39,958 nt of DNA from Comamonas sp. lk (GCA_945869165.1 CAMBNY010000023.1:1-39958); one strand, 5' to 3'; positions 6,419 to 16,191 are shown, counted from the first letter of the stretch. Notes: a model not told the origin generated them from the sequence alone. Translations and numbers: made by a program.

Positions 6419-7690
6419 ATGAAAAAAACGCGTTCATATCCCTTGCGAAAAGCCTGCCTTTTTTTCAGCGTGTCGCTAGTATTTCTAGCCGCTTGTGGCA
6501 ACAAAGAGCCGACACCTGCTAGTGCGCCTGGCAGCGGCAATAACGCAGGGGCGGCGGCAGGCAGTGCTGGGGCGACGGCGGCCGCAGCGCCTGCCAGCGG
6601 GGCATCCGGTGCGGCAGCGCCGATGCCTCCGGTCACCGTCAGCACTGTGCCCGTGGAGCAAAAAGATTTGGCCGTGCGATTGCGGGCCACCGGCGTGGTG
6701 TCCCCCATCAACAGCGTAGACGTCAAAGCGCAAACCAACTCCATCATCGGCAAGGTGTTTGTACGCGACGGGCAGTTTGTCAAAGCTGGCGACGTTTTGT
6801 TTACCCTGGATGCGCGCACCGAAGAAGCCAATATCATGAAGGCGCAAGCCCAGTTGGCCAAAGACACTGCATCGCTGGGGGATGCCCAGCGTCAGCTCAA
6901 GCGCGCACAAGAATTGGCGGCTCAAAGCTTTATCGCCCAGGGCCAAGTGGACACCGCAAGCGCCAATGTGGACGTCTGGACTGCCACGGTCAACTCTGAC
7001 AAAGCGGCGATCGACGCGGCGCGTGTCGCCTTATCCTATGCGCGCATTTTGGCGCCCCAATCGGGCCGCATAGGCACTGTGAACGTCTCCAATGGCGCCA
7101 CGGTGCAGGCCAATATCACCAATCTGCTAACGATTACCCAAGTCAACCCGATTGCTGTGACTTTTACGCTACCCCAGCGCAATATATCGGATGCCCTGGA
7201 AGCATTGAAAGCTGGCGGTGCGCCGGTCACTGCTACCTTGGCCGACAACGGCGGTACTTTCAAAGGCAAGCTGCAATTTGTGGACAGCCAGATCGACGCC
7301 GCTTCTGGCTCCGTGAAGGCCAAGGCCTACTTCAAGAATGACGAGGAAAAACTCTGGCCCGGCGCTTATGTCGAAGTACAGCAAACCCTGCGTGAGATCA
7401 AAGAAGCCCTGGTGATACCCCAAGGAGCAGTGATTTACAGCGCGCGCGGCCCCTTTGCCTACGTGGTGGAAAACGGCAAAGCGGTAGCGCGGCCCCTGAA
7501 AATCGTGCAAGCGCAAGGCGCGGAAATAGCTGTAACCGGCGTCACGCTGGGTGAGCCGATTATTCTGGAGGGCAAGCAAAACGTGCGCCCTGGCGCCCCG
7601 GTCATTGAGCGCGCCAAAGACGCTGCCAAAGATCCCAAGGCCGCAGCCAGCAGCGCAGAGGCGCCTGCCGCTAGAGCGAGCGCACCATGA
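6419..7690 (+). CDS. RND efflux membrane-fusion (periplasmic adaptor) lipoprotein
   Basis: Links an inner-membrane RND pump to an outer-membrane channel. The 423-residue protein begins with a lipoprotein signal peptide ending in the lipobox LAAC (Cys26), so it is probably lipid-anchored. A flexible Gly/Ala/Ser/Pro-rich linker covers about 30-70. Then come the lipoyl/barrel-sandwich half-motif (VVSPINSVDVKAQTNSIIG), a helical hairpin (about 125-195), the second lipoyl half (ILAPQSGRIGTVNVSNGATV) and the beta-barrel and membrane-proximal domains. The C-terminus is a low-complexity Ala/Lys tail. The MdtA/AcrA class fits best. It overlaps the pump gene by 4 bp (ATGA), so the two are translationally coupled. 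The ribosome site before ATG 6419 is weak and lies beside a palindrome block. No regulator gene is adjacent. Confidence 0.93.
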   Translation: MKKTRSYPLRKACLFFSVSLVFLAACGNKEPTPASAPGSGNNAGAAAGSAGATAAAAPASGASGAAAPMPPVTVSTVPVEQKDLAVRLRATGVVSPINSVDVKAQTNSIIGKVFVRDGQFVKAGDVLFTLDARTEEANIMKAQAQLAKDTASLGDAQRQLKRAQELAAQSFIAQGQVDTASANVDVWTATVNSDKAAIDAARVALSYARILAPQSGRIGTVNVSNGATVQANITNLLTITQVNPIAVTFTLPQRNISDALEALKAGGAPVTATLADNGGTFKGKLQFVDSQIDAASGSVKAKAYFKNDEEKLWPGAYVEVQQTLREIKEALVIPQGAVIYSARGPFAYVVENGKAVARPLKIVQAQGAEIAVTGVTLGEPIILEGKQNVRPGAPVIERAKDAAKDPKAAASSAEAPAARASAP

Positions 7691-10600
7691 ATTTTTCAGA
7701 GCTGTTTATACGCCGTCCGGTAATGACGGTGTTATTGAATCTGAGTATTTTCATGGCCGGGGTCATCGGTTTGCGCAGCATTCCGGTTGCGGCACTGCCC
7801 AGCTATGACACGCCGGTGATCAATGTGTCTGCATCACTGCCCGGCGCCAATCCGGACACCATGGCTACCTCCGTGGCCTTGCAACTGGAAAAGCAGTTTC
7901 AAACCGTTCCCGGCCTCAAAACCATCAGCTCTTCGAGCACCCTGGGTCAAACCAACCTAACGCTAGAGTTTGAAGAAGGCCGCAATATCGATGCCGCCGC
8001 CGTGGATGTGCAGGCCGCCTTGCTGCGCGCCCAGCGCAGTTTGCCGCAGGACATGACCAATCCGCCGTCCTACCGCAAAGTCAATCCTGCCGATGCGCCG
8101 ATTCTGTTCCTGACGCTTACATCACCCTCGCTGTCCCCACAGGAATTGCAGGACTATGCCGAGCACCTGATTTCCCCCACCATGTCTACCATCGAAGGTG
8201 TGGCTCAAGTCAATATTTATGGAGCCAAACGCTTTGCCGTGCGGGTCCGTGTAAGGCCGGAATCTTTAGCCAGCATGAATATTGGGCTCGATGAAGTCAG
8301 CGCTGCGCTGCGCGCTGCTAACGTGAATACTCCTGTGGGTACGCTGGACGGCCCCACGCAGACCTTGGTCTTACAAGCGAACAAGCAGCTCAGCAGTGCG
8401 CGTGAATTCGCCAACCTGATCATCAGCAACAAAGGCGGCAACCCAGTGCGCCTGCGTGATGTAGCCAAGGTCGAGGACAGCGTGGAGAACATGCGCACCT
8501 GGGCGACCTTCAATGGCGAGAATGCCATCACGATTGCCGTCCAACGCCAACCTGGCGCCAACACCGTCAAAGTGGTGGACACCATACGCGCCGCCTTGCC
8601 CAATTTGCAGTCGCAAATGCCCGGTTCGGTGGTCATGACCCCGATCAATGATCGCTCCATCTCGGTGCGCGATGCGCTGCATGATGTCTCGCTCACCATG
8701 GCCGGCACTGTGGTGCTGGTGGTGCTGGTGATCTTTTTATTCCTGCGCCGCTTTGTGGCCACGGCCATCCCTAGCTTGTCCCTGCCTATCTCGCTCATGG
8801 GCGCTATCGCGCTGCTGTGGGGCATGAATTACAGCCTGGACAATATCTCGCTGCTGGGCATGACGCTGGCGGTGGGACTGGTCGTGGACGATGCCATCGT
8901 AGTGCTGGAGAACATCATCCGCCATGTCGAAAACGGCGAACCGCCCTTCAGTGCCGCCATCAAAGGTGCGCGGGAAGTGGGTTTCACCATTGTGTCGATT
9001 TCCACTTCTTTGATTGCAGTGTTCATTCCCATCTTTTTTATGCCGGGCGTCATCGGTTTGCTATTCCACGAGTTTGCGGTCGTGGTCAGTTTGGCTATTT
9101 TGGTGTCAGCCTTTGTGTCTCTGACCCTGGTGCCCATGCTTGCCAGCCGCTTTTTGAAAGAAGAATCGCACCAGGCTAAACCCGGCGCACTGGTGCGTAT
9201 GTTTGAACGCGGCTTTGACAATTTGCTGGCCGGCTACACCCGCATGCTCGACCTGAGCCTGCGCTGGCGCAAAACTATTTTGCTAATTGCCGTTGCCACC
9301 TTTTTTGGCACGGTGTATTTGGTCAACATCATCCCCAAAGGGTTTTTCCCGGAAGAGGACATTGGGCAAATCACCGTCACGACTGAGGCCAACGAAGACA
9401 TCTCTTTTGCCGCCATGATCAAGCTGCAAGAGCGCGCCGCCAACATCATCCGCAATGACGAAAACGTGGAAGCAGTGAACTCCTTTATCGGCGGCAACAG
9501 CGGCCAAAATTCAGGCCGCATGTTTGTGACGCTCAAGCCCTCGTCCAAGCGCCTGCCGGCTAAAAAAGTGATTGAAAACTTGCGCAAAAAGCTGCGCTCT
9601 ATCGCGGGCCTAAACGTCTTCATGCGCCCGATTCAAAACTTGCAATTGGGTGGTCGTCCCAGCAAAGCGCAATTCCAATACGTGCTGCAAAGCGTGCGCG
9701 CCGATGAGCTCAATACCTGGGCCGGTAAGTTGCAGGAAAAATTGCGCGCCGACCCACTGTTTCGCGACGTCACCAGCGACGCGCAATTTCGCTCCTTGCA
9801 AGCCCAGCTCAAGATCGACCGCGATCGGGCTAACAGCCTGGGGGTCAGTATGGAGGCGGTACGCTCCGCGCTATTTAGCGCTTTTGGCGAACGCCAGGTG
9901 TCCACCATTTACCTGCCCACTGACAGCTACCAAGTCATCATGGAAGTGGCGCCCGAAGCCAAGCAGGATGAGCAGGCACTGACCAATATTTATGTCCGCG
10001 CCAACACAGGCGCGCTGGTACCGATTAGCAACTTCACCACGGTCGAACGCGTGATGGGCGCAACCTCCATCAACCACGTAGGCCAATTACAGGCCGTCAC
10101 CATTTCCTTCAATTTAGCACCGGGCACCGCTCTGGGCGACGCGACCACCAAAATCGACCAAGCGCGCGAGGCCATCCAATTGCCCTCGTCCATCATCACC
10201 TCCTATGGCGGCGATGCCGCGGTGTTCAAAAGCTCTCAGGGCGGCCAGGTGATTTTGGTCGTGGCGGCGCTGCTAGTCATTTACGTGCTGCTAGGCGTGC
10301 TGTATGAGAGCTACATCCACCCGCTGACGATTCTGGCAGGCCTGCCCTCGGCGGCCATGGGGGCGTTGGCGACTTTGATGCTGTTCGGGCAAGACCTGAC
10401 GCTGATCGCCACCATTGGCGTGATGTTGCTGATCGGTATTGTCAAGAAAAACGCCATCATGATGATTGACTTCGCCTTGCAAGCCCAGCGCGAACAAGGT
10501 ATGAGCCCGGAAGAAGCGATTCACGCCGCTTGCCTGATGCGGTTCCGTCCGATCATGATGACCTCGCTGGCGGCCATGTTTGGTGCTTTGCCGATCGCCC

Positions 10601-10770
10601 TGGGCGTGGGTGCAGGTGCCGAATTGCGCCAGCCCCTGGGCCTGGCGGTAGTGGGTGGACTGGTTTTTTCTCAGGCGATTACACTTTTTATCACACCGGT
10701 GATTTATTTGGCCATGAACCGCTTTAGCGGCACTGGCCCCATCACGGATCCGACCCTTGATGTCTCTTGA
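7687..10770 (+). CDS. RND multidrug efflux pump, inner-membrane permease (HAE1 family)
   Basis: A proton-driven exporter of hydrophobic and amphiphilic compounds, working as a trimer with the adaptor encoded just upstream. Its 1027 residues match the family length (MdtB, MdtC, AcrB). The N-terminal helix and FIRRPVMT motif, two large periplasmic loops and the twelve-helix layout are all present. Proton-relay residues are visible: D401-D402 in VGLVVDDAIVVLEN (TM4) and K921 in GIVKKNAIMMIDFAL (TM10). The start codon overlaps the adaptor gene by 4 bp. No outer-membrane factor follows, so the pump probably uses a TolC-like channel encoded elsewhere. Closest type by sequence feel is MdtB/MdtC/MuxB; the substrate range cannot be read from sequence. 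Confidence 0.95.
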   Translation: MNFSELFIRRPVMTVLLNLSIFMAGVIGLRSIPVAALPSYDTPVINVSASLPGANPDTMATSVALQLEKQFQTVPGLKTISSSSTLGQTNLTLEFEEGRNIDAAAVDVQAALLRAQRSLPQDMTNPPSYRKVNPADAPILFLTLTSPSLSPQELQDYAEHLISPTMSTIEGVAQVNIYGAKRFAVRVRVRPESLASMNIGLDEVSAALRAANVNTPVGTLDGPTQTLVLQANKQLSSAREFANLIISNKGGNPVRLRDVAKVEDSVENMRTWATFNGENAITIAVQRQPGANTVKVVDTIRAALPNLQSQMPGSVVMTPINDRSISVRDALHDVSLTMAGTVVLVVLVIFLFLRRFVATAIPSLSLPISLMGAIALLWGMNYSLDNISLLGMTLAVGLVVDDAIVVLENIIRHVENGEPPFSAAIKGAREVGFTIVSISTSLIAVFIPIFFMPGVIGLLFHEFAVVVSLAILVSAFVSLTLVPMLASRFLKEESHQAKPGALVRMFERGFDNLLAGYTRMLDLSLRWRKTILLIAVATFFGTVYLVNIIPKGFFPEEDIGQITVTTEANEDISFAAMIKLQERAANIIRNDENVEAVNSFIGGNSGQNSGRMFVTLKPSSKRLPAKKVIENLRKKLRSIAGLNVFMRPIQNLQLGGRPSKAQFQYVLQSVRADELNTWAGKLQEKLRADPLFRDVTSDAQFRSLQAQLKIDRDRANSLGVSMEAVRSALFSAFGERQVSTIYLPTDSYQVIMEVAPEAKQDEQALTNIYVRANTGALVPISNFTTVERVMGATSINHVGQLQAVTISFNLAPGTALGDATTKIDQAREAIQLPSSIITSYGGDAAVFKSSQGGQVILVVAALLVIYVLLGVLYESYIHPLTILAGLPSAAMGALATLMLFGQDLTLIATIGVMLLIGIVKKNAIMMIDFALQAQREQGMSPEEAIHAACLMRFRPIMMTSLAAMFGALPIALGVGAGAELRQPLGLAVVGGLVFSQAITLFITPVIYLAMNRFSGTGPITDPTLDVS

Positions 10771-10840
10771 CGGTCGCGACACCGGCAACTTTCTGAAACT
10801 TGTATCGCTTTCTGACGTTGCCTGAACTGGCCCCGCTACC

Positions 10841-11503
10841 TTAACGCCAGAAGTGGCGATCCCGATGTCCGTAACCCCAAGGCACCATCACCCTAGGTGC
10901 AATCAATGGGCGGAAATGCGCGGCGGGGTAGTACACGCTAGGCGCCGGTACCGTTACATAGGTCACGCTGGGCTGCACGTATACCGGCGCGGGTGAGGAA
11001 ATGATGGTGGTTGAAACAGGCGCTTGCGAGATGACGCTATTGGCGGGCGACACCTGGACTGCAATCGTGGAACCAGGGTCCTGTGCCATCTGCACGCTGT
11101 ACTGTCTGCCTCCAAATTCATAGACGACCTGGTAGCCCGTGGTGCGGTTTTCCACGAAGTTTTGTACGGTGCAGCGCTCTACGTTTTGGATCCGTTCGCC
11201 GCCGGGGCCCTCTACCCGGTCGCCAATGACCGCTCCTCCCATTGCGCCGATCATGGTTGCCACCGCTCGCTCGCCACCGCGCCCTCCCACGGAATTTCCC
11301 AATAAGCCACCCGCAATCGCCCCTAAGGCTGCGCCAGCGCCACTGTTGGATTGCTGATAGATCACCTGTTCGGTACTGCACACCCTCTGGGGGATGGACA
11401 CCTGCTGCACGATCGGAGTGGAGGACAGGACACGCCCCTGATCCTGGGCCCAGGCAGCGCAAAGGGCAGAAATCGTCAATGTTCCAACAAGCCATGATTT
11501 CAT
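10841..11503 (-). CDS. Glycine-zipper 2TM-domain envelope protein
   Basis: A 220-residue exported protein. The start at ATG 11503 is supported by AAGGAG seven bases upstream; the longer open frame to 11560 lacks such support. Residues 1-20 form a signal peptide ending AWA-QD; there is no lipobox Cys. Around 53-95 is a glycine-zipper segment (GAGAALGAIAGGLLGNSVGG and GAMGGAVIGDRVEG) of the kind found in the 17-kDa surface antigen/SlyB group, which inserts in or against the outer membrane. The last 90 residues are rich in Val, Pro, Tyr and Ser with repeated PAPSVYY-like patches, ending in a His/Arg cluster. Convergent with the efflux operon and divergent from the PAP2 gene. Likely envelope integrity; function unproven. 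Confidence 0.8.
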   Translation of the reverse strand: MKSWLVGTLTISALCAAWAQDQGRVLSSTPIVQQVSIPQRVCSTEQVIYQQSNSGAGAALGAIAGGLLGNSVGGRGGERAVATMIGAMGGAVIGDRVEGPGGERIQNVERCTVQNFVENRTTGYQVVYEFGGRQYSVQMAQDPGSTIAVQVSPANSVISQAPVSTTIISSPAPVYVQPSVTYVTVPAPSVYYPAAHFRPLIAPRVMVPWGYGHRDRHFWR

Positions 11504-11714
11504 TAGTTGCTCCTTAGGCAGAATTCGCCGCGGTTTGAATCTGCGGCACAAGCACCGCATGTGAGAACTTAACGTCGCTCGAGTGAAGCCGGTTGACAGC
11601 CTTTACGCGCCAGCCACGTTTTCTCGTCTGTCAGCCTAAGGCCATGGATAATCACCGGAGCAGCCTAGCGACGCCTCAAACATCGCGCCTACGACAAAAC
11701 CACCCGATCAATCA

Positions 11715-12437
11715 GTGAGCCTCGTTCCACCTCCCACTTTTTCGGCGCCAAAGGGCGCCCAGCCGCTTTTTTGGCGCATTTTGGTAATGCTTCTTGCCTT
11801 GGCACTGCTGCCCACCCTCTGGACAAATTTGGATCTTGAGGCCGCTGCCTGGTTCTACGGCCCGGGCAAAAGTCAAAATATCATCGCTTGGTTCTGGGTG
11901 GAGGCGATCAATTTGTATCTGCCCGCCGTTTTCCGTGGCTTCGTGCTCATAGCCTTGGCGGCCTGGATTTTTGCTATTTTTCGGCCGGCCTACCGCCATT
12001 GGCGCCTACCCCTGGCCTTTGTAGTACTGGGTGGCGCACTCGGTCCTGGCCTTTTAGTAAATCATGGGTTCAAAGAGAACTGGCAGCGTTCGCGGCCCTA
12101 CGAAGTGCAAAACTTTGGCGGCACCCAGCAATTTACCCGTGCCGGCCTCATCACCGACCAGTGCAATAACAACTGTTCCTTTGTCAGCGGCCATGTGTCT
12201 TGCGGGTTTTTTATCGTTTCCCTGATGCTGGTGCATACCCGCCGCCGTCGCATCTGGGCGGGTGTCGGCCTAGCCACATCAGCGCTGGTCAGTTTTGCAC
12301 GCATGGCCGATATGGCGCATTGGCTCAGCGATGTGCTCTGGGCCGGTCCCATCACCCTGCTGTGCAGCTGGCTGGTATGGCGCATCTTGTTATGGCTTTA
12401 TGCAAGGCCCGAACCAGACCCTGCGCAAGCCGTTTAA
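11715..12437 (+). CDS. PAP2-family membrane phosphatase
   Basis: A membrane-embedded acid phosphatase acting on lipid phosphates such as phosphatidate, undecaprenyl pyrophosphate or lipid A. The 240-residue protein has about six hydrophobic helices and all three PAP2 motifs: K120-x6-R127-P128 (KENWQRSRP), S158-G159-H160 (FVSGHVS) and R196-x5-H202-x3-D206 (RMADMAHWLSD). H160 and H202 would be the catalytic histidines on the periplasmic face. The start is GTG 11715 with no clear ribosome site; the next in-frame Met falls inside the first helix, so GTG is kept. The stretch NFGGTQQFTRAG between motifs resembles PAP2 enzymes of the LpxE/LpxF region, but the substrate is open. It stands alone between two divergent or convergent neighbours. 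Confidence 0.85.
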   Translation: MSLVPPPTFSAPKGAQPLFWRILVMLLALALLPTLWTNLDLEAAAWFYGPGKSQNIIAWFWVEAINLYLPAVFRGFVLIALAAWIFAIFRPAYRHWRLPLAFVVLGGALGPGLLVNHGFKENWQRSRPYEVQNFGGTQQFTRAGLITDQCNNNCSFVSGHVSCGFFIVSLMLVHTRRRRIWAGVGLATSALVSFARMADMAHWLSDVLWAGPITLLCSWLVWRILLWLYARPEPDPAQAV

Positions 12438-12523
12438 GCCTGTTGCCCCAACGCGTGGGTCGCAGATTGAAAACCAGCCAGGCTCGGGACCGTGAACCGA
12501 CCCGACCGCCCAGCGTGTCTGCA

Positions 12524-13447
12524 TTAACGAGGTCCGACCGCCAATCCGGTTAACACGTCGCTGTAGCGCAATCGCATGCGCAATTCCTGCTTCATGCGCC
12601 GGTTATCCAGGCGGCGCGATTCGCCCATGAAACTCATTTGCATGGGCGACAGCTCCCTGGCCAATGCCTCACGGGTAAATCTGGGCGGAGGCGGCAGACC
12701 GTACAGTGCGGCTGCAGCGTCCATATAGTCGCCCATTTTGAGCGCGGTGTCGTCGCTGACGTTAAAGCTGCGTTGCGCTCCGCCCCGCCAAAGAGCCAGC
12801 ATGCATGCGCGCGCCAGGTCGTCGGCGTGGATATGGTTGGTAAACACATCTTCCTCCCGCCGCAATACGGGCGTCCTCTTTTGCAGCCTTGCCAACGGCG
12901 TGCCGCCCTCACGATCGGCCGCATAGATGCCGGGAATGCGCAAAACCCGGACAGAAGTCCCGGCGGCACGCCCGAAATGCAGCACTGCTGCTTGCGCATC
13001 GGCGCGGCGCTGGGCCCGATCGGTTTGCGGCCGCAGCGCCCGTGTTTCGGAAACCAGAACGCCCTGGCAATCGCCGTAAACACCGGTAGTGGACCCGTAG
13101 ACCAAAGACTGCGGTGCCGCTCTAAGCCGCAGCGCAGCCATCAAATGCCGCGTCCGTTCGTCGCGTGGCCCCAGGGCCGCGGGCGGCGCCAAATGCAGCA
13201 CGTGGGACGCCAGTGCGCCAAGCCGACGCAGGGTACGCATATCGTCCAGATTTCCGATCAGTGGAACGATGCCGGCTTCGCGTAAGGGGGCTACACGTGT
13301 GCTTTGCGAGGTCAATGCCAACACCCGCACACGGGGTGTCAAGCCTCGCGCCACGCGCAAGCCCACGTCGCCGCAGCCAACAATGAGCACGCGGCTGCGC
13401 CGAAAGCGTGCGGGCAAGGCACCTAAAGGGCTTTGGTTTGAGGGCAA
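12524..13447 (-). CDS. NAD(P)-binding SDR/epimerase-like protein (YeeZ-like)
   Basis: An atypical short-chain dehydrogenase of 307 residues from TTG 13447. The frame closes upstream at 13457-13459 and contains no ATG before the Rossmann fold, so the start must be TTG or an internal GTG. The dinucleotide motif is VLIVGCGDVGLRVARGL (GxGxxG), followed by a YGSTTGVYGD segment corresponding to the SDR active-site strand, and HADDLARACMLAL, typical of extended SDRs. Overall it resembles E. coli YeeZ and related epimerase-like proteins of unknown substrate. Codon use is GC-rich like its neighbours. It is divergent from the ferredoxin-reductase gene with 45 bp between. Enzyme activity is not established. 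Confidence 0.75.
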   Translation of the reverse strand: MPSNQSPLGALPARFRRSRVLIVGCGDVGLRVARGLTPRVRVLALTSQSTRVAPLREAGIVPLIGNLDDMRTLRRLGALASHVLHLAPPAALGPRDERTRHLMAALRLRAAPQSLVYGSTTGVYGDCQGVLVSETRALRPQTDRAQRRADAQAAVLHFGRAAGTSVRVLRIPGIYAADREGGTPLARLQKRTPVLRREEDVFTNHIHADDLARACMLALWRGGAQRSFNVSDDTALKMGDYMDAAAALYGLPPPPRFTREALARELSPMQMSFMGESRRLDNRRMKQELRMRLRYSDVLTGLAVGPR

Positions 13448-13492
13448 AATCAGGGTTTAGGTTCGATGTAAACCCCAAGGATAACCATAACG

Positions 13493-14530
13493 ATGAATGC
13501 CAGCGCCGCCAGTTTTGCCATTTCAGTCCAGCCCAGCGGCATACATTTTGAAGCCCAATCCAACGAAAGCCTGCTGGCCGCAGGTATCCGGCAGGGCATA
13601 GGCCTGCCCTATGGCTGCAAAGACGGCGCCTGCGGCTCCTGCAAATGCAAATTGGTAACCGGCCAGGTGCAGCAGAGCAATTTCCAGCGCAAAGCGCTCA
13701 GCGAAGACGAAGAAGCACAAGGTTTTGTGCTCACGTGCAGCGCCCGAGCCCTGAGCGACATCACACTTGAATCGCGCCAGGTCACGCCCGCTGGTGCGCT
13801 GCCGATCAAAAAAATGCCCACCCGCGTGAGCAGCCTGGTCCGCAAGACCGAGGACGTGATGTTGATGCAATTGCAATTGCCATCCAACGACAGCTTTGTG
13901 TACCGCGCGGGTCAGTATGTCGAATTCATTTTGCGTGACGGCGCCCGCCGGTCTTACTCCATGGCCAATGCGCCCAGCCATGGACCAGCCGTGGAACTGC
14001 ACATTCGCCACATGCCCGGTGGCCGCTTTACCGATCTGGTGTTCGGCTCCATGAAGGAGAAAGACATCTTGCGCATTGAAGGGCCTATGGGCTCTTTCTT
14101 CCTGCGGGAAGAATCAAGCAAGCCCATGGTATTCCTGGCCTCGGGGACCGGTTTCGCGCCGCTCAAGGCCTTGCTGGAGCACATGCAGCACTGCGGAATC
14201 ACGCGCCCGGTCGCGCTGTACTGGGGCGGGCGCCGACCGGCGGATTTGTATATGGACGACTGGATTGGCGCGCAGTGCGCCGTTATGCCGCATTTGCGCT
14301 ACGTGCCTGTGATTTCCGACGCGCTGGCGCAGGATGCTTGGCAAGGGCGGACGGGTTTTGTACACATGGCGGTGCTCCAAGATTTCCCTGACTTGTCCGG
14401 TCACCAGGTTTATGCCTGCGGCGCGCCGATCGTGGTGGACTCCGCTAAGCGCGACTTTTGCGCGCAAGCCGGTTTACCCGTGGAAGAATTTTTCTCCGAC
14501 GCCTTTACTTCGGAGGCAGATAAGCACTGA
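13493..14530 (+). CDS. [2Fe-2S] ferredoxin-FAD-NAD(P)H reductase (CDP-6-deoxy-glucoseen reductase-like)
   Basis: A single-chain electron-transfer flavoprotein of 345 residues. Residues 1-95 are a plant-type ferredoxin with cluster ligands C42, C47, C50 and C82. Residues about 105-205 form the FAD domain (RRSYSMAN and the GGRFTDLVFG phosphate loop), and about 210-345 the NAD(P)H domain (LASGTGFAPLKALLEH, CGAP near the end). This order matches AscD/E3-type CDP-6-deoxy-delta-3,4-glucoseen reductases and ring-oxygenase reductases. In betaproteobacteria the AscD name is widely assigned without a dideoxysugar pathway, and none is visible here, so a general oxygenase or reductase role is as likely. 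AAGGA lies 11 bases before ATG 13493. The 3' end overlaps the convergent EamA gene by 26 bp. Confidence 0.87.
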   Translation: MNASAASFAISVQPSGIHFEAQSNESLLAAGIRQGIGLPYGCKDGACGSCKCKLVTGQVQQSNFQRKALSEDEEAQGFVLTCSARALSDITLESRQVTPAGALPIKKMPTRVSSLVRKTEDVMLMQLQLPSNDSFVYRAGQYVEFILRDGARRSYSMANAPSHGPAVELHIRHMPGGRFTDLVFGSMKEKDILRIEGPMGSFFLREESSKPMVFLASGTGFAPLKALLEHMQHCGITRPVALYWGGRRPADLYMDDWIGAQCAVMPHLRYVPVISDALAQDAWQGRTGFVHMAVLQDFPDLSGHQVYACGAPIVVDSAKRDFCAQAGLPVEEFFSDAFTSEADKH

Positions 14531-15401
14531 GCGCTTGGGCAGTGCCGCCCGCTGGCCCTGCGCTAGGGCGTTGGCTCAGCACCACAGCCACTACGACCAC
14601 TACAGCGCCCACCTGCGCCATGGGCGTCATCAATTCGGCCAGGTAGATCCAAGCAAATAAGGCCGCAAACACAGGCTCCATGGCGTAAATAATTGCCGCT
14701 TGCTCGGCCGAAACATGCGTCTGCGCCAGGGCCTGCAAAAAGAAGGTGGCGGCTGATGCCAATGCACCCAAAAACAACAAACCGAGCCAGACTTCCAGGG
14801 TGATTACCTCGGGCAGGCTAAGTACGCGCGCCGGCCCGCTATCGAGCAGCATCCACACCAGGCCCATGGCCGCCATACACCAGACCTGGGCCGAGGCCAA
14901 CTGCACCGCCTTGTGCAGGCGCGCGCGGGCCGACATACCCATGGTGTACACCGCATAGGCCAGTGCCGCAAACAACGTGGCCGCGTCGGCCAACAAGTGG
15001 GCCTCGCCGTCGTAGGACATCATGCCGATGCCCAGACATGCCAGCGCGGCGGCTAAAAATATCAGCCACCTGGGCCGCGAGCCCAGCAACAAACCCAGCA
15101 AGGGCACCATCAACACATTCAGACTCGTGAGAAAAGCGCTGCGGTTAGACGCAATGAACTGCAAACCATAGGCCTGCGCCGCCATCGAAAAAAGCGCCAG
15201 CACGCCCAGCCAGAAACCATCGCGCCAGGCAGCGGCGCTAATGCCGCGTACGAAGGGCAGCATGCAAAGCGCCGCAATGCAAAAACGCAAGGTGGTGATT
15301 TCCACACCACTGAGGATGCCTGTGGCCACTTTGAGCACCGGAAACGTCATGCCCCATACCACTGTCACCAGCAGCAATATCAAGGGGTAGCGGTAAGGCA
15401 T
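14505..15401 (-). CDS. EamA/DMT superfamily transporter
   Basis: A ten-helix inner-membrane transporter, about 298 residues from ATG 15401; GTG 15422, touching the livF stop, is a possible longer start. Two EamA repeats are visible, the first from VVWGMTFPVLK and the second from the block around LFAALAYAVYTMG to the C-terminus (EPVFAALFAWIYLAELMTPMAQVGAVVVV). Members export amino acids and metabolites such as threonine, cysteine or purines. It lies directly downstream of livF on the same strand, so it may be read through from the liv operon, which would pair an exporter with amino-acid uptake. The substrate cannot be deduced. Its last 26 bp overlap the convergent reductase gene. Confidence 0.88.
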   Translation of the reverse strand: MPYRYPLILLLVTVVWGMTFPVLKVATGILSGVEITTLRFCIAALCMLPFVRGISAAAWRDGFWLGVLALFSMAAQAYGLQFIASNRSAFLTSLNVLMVPLLGLLLGSRPRWLIFLAAALACLGIGMMSYDGEAHLLADAATLFAALAYAVYTMGMSARARLHKAVQLASAQVWCMAAMGLVWMLLDSGPARVLSLPEVITLEVWLGLLFLGALASAATFFLQALAQTHVSAEQAAIIYAMEPVFAALFAWIYLAELMTPMAQVGAVVVVVAVVLSQRPSAGPAGGTAQALSAYLPPK

Positions 15402-15422
15402 GCGCCCCGGCGCCTGCAGCAC

Positions 15423-16142
15423 TTATTCGCCCAGATAAGCCGCGCGCACTTTCGGGTCATTCAGCATTTGCTTGGCGTCCCCGCTCATGGTGATGATGCC
15501 CGACTCCATCACATAGCCCCGGTTGGCAATCGACAAGGCACGGCTGGCGTTTTGCTCCACCAGCAGCACGGTCACGCCCTGCGCATACACGTCTTGCACC
15601 ACTTCAAAAATCTTGTCTACCATCAAAGGCGACAAGCCCATAGAGGGTTCGTCCAGCAGCAGCACTTTGGGCCGGCTCATCAAGGCCCGGCCCATGGCCA
15701 GCATTTGCTGCTCACCACCGGACATGGTGCCTGCCAATTGCGTGCGCCGCTCTTTGAGGCGCGGGAAGATGGCAAACATTTTTTCAATGTCGTCCTCGAT
15801 GCCTTGTTTGTCATCGCGGATGTAGGCACCCATGTACAGGTTTTCCATGATGGACATGCGCGTGAAAACGCCGCGTCCTTCGGGCACCATGGCCAGGCCT
15901 TGCTTGACCAGGTCCCAGGGGCCTTGGCCGCGTATGCTTTTGCCCATGTAGGCAATATCGCCCCCGGCCAATGGCAGCGTGCCGGTAATGGCTTTCATAG
16001 TGGTGGTTTTGCCCGCACCGTTGGAGCCGATGAGGGTTACCAATTCGCCTTCGCGCACTTCGAAATCCACACCTTTGACAGCCTGAATACCGCCATAGGC
16101 GACTTGCAGTGCGCTTACTTGGAGCAATGTGTTGCTGGTCAT
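15423..16142 (-). CDS. livF: Branched-chain amino acid ABC transporter, ATPase LivF
   Basis: One of the two cytoplasmic ATPases of the high-affinity leucine/isoleucine/valine uptake system. The 239-residue protein has Walker A GSNGAGKT at 39-46, signature SGGEQ at 141-145 and Walker B LLLDEP at 161-166, plus the LivF-type ending (MLNDPKVRAAYLGE). It is the fourth gene of a livH-livM-livG-livF run on the minus strand and begins 49 bp after livG. Start ATG 16142 has GGAAAG upstream. Relatives in this family also carry amides, urea or aromatic acids, so the exact substrate depends on a binding protein that is not in the window. Confidence 0.93.
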   Translation of the reverse strand: MTSNTLLQVSALQVAYGGIQAVKGVDFEVREGELVTLIGSNGAGKTTTMKAITGTLPLAGGDIAYMGKSIRGQGPWDLVKQGLAMVPEGRGVFTRMSIMENLYMGAYIRDDKQGIEDDIEKMFAIFPRLKERRTQLAGTMSGGEQQMLAMGRALMSRPKVLLLDEPSMGLSPLMVDKIFEVVQDVYAQGVTVLLVEQNASRALSIANRGYVMESGIITMSGDAKQMLNDPKVRAAYLGE

Positions 16143-16191
16143 ATGCTTTCCTTCTAGGGCAGCACGCGCTACCCCGGTAGATGAAGAGGGT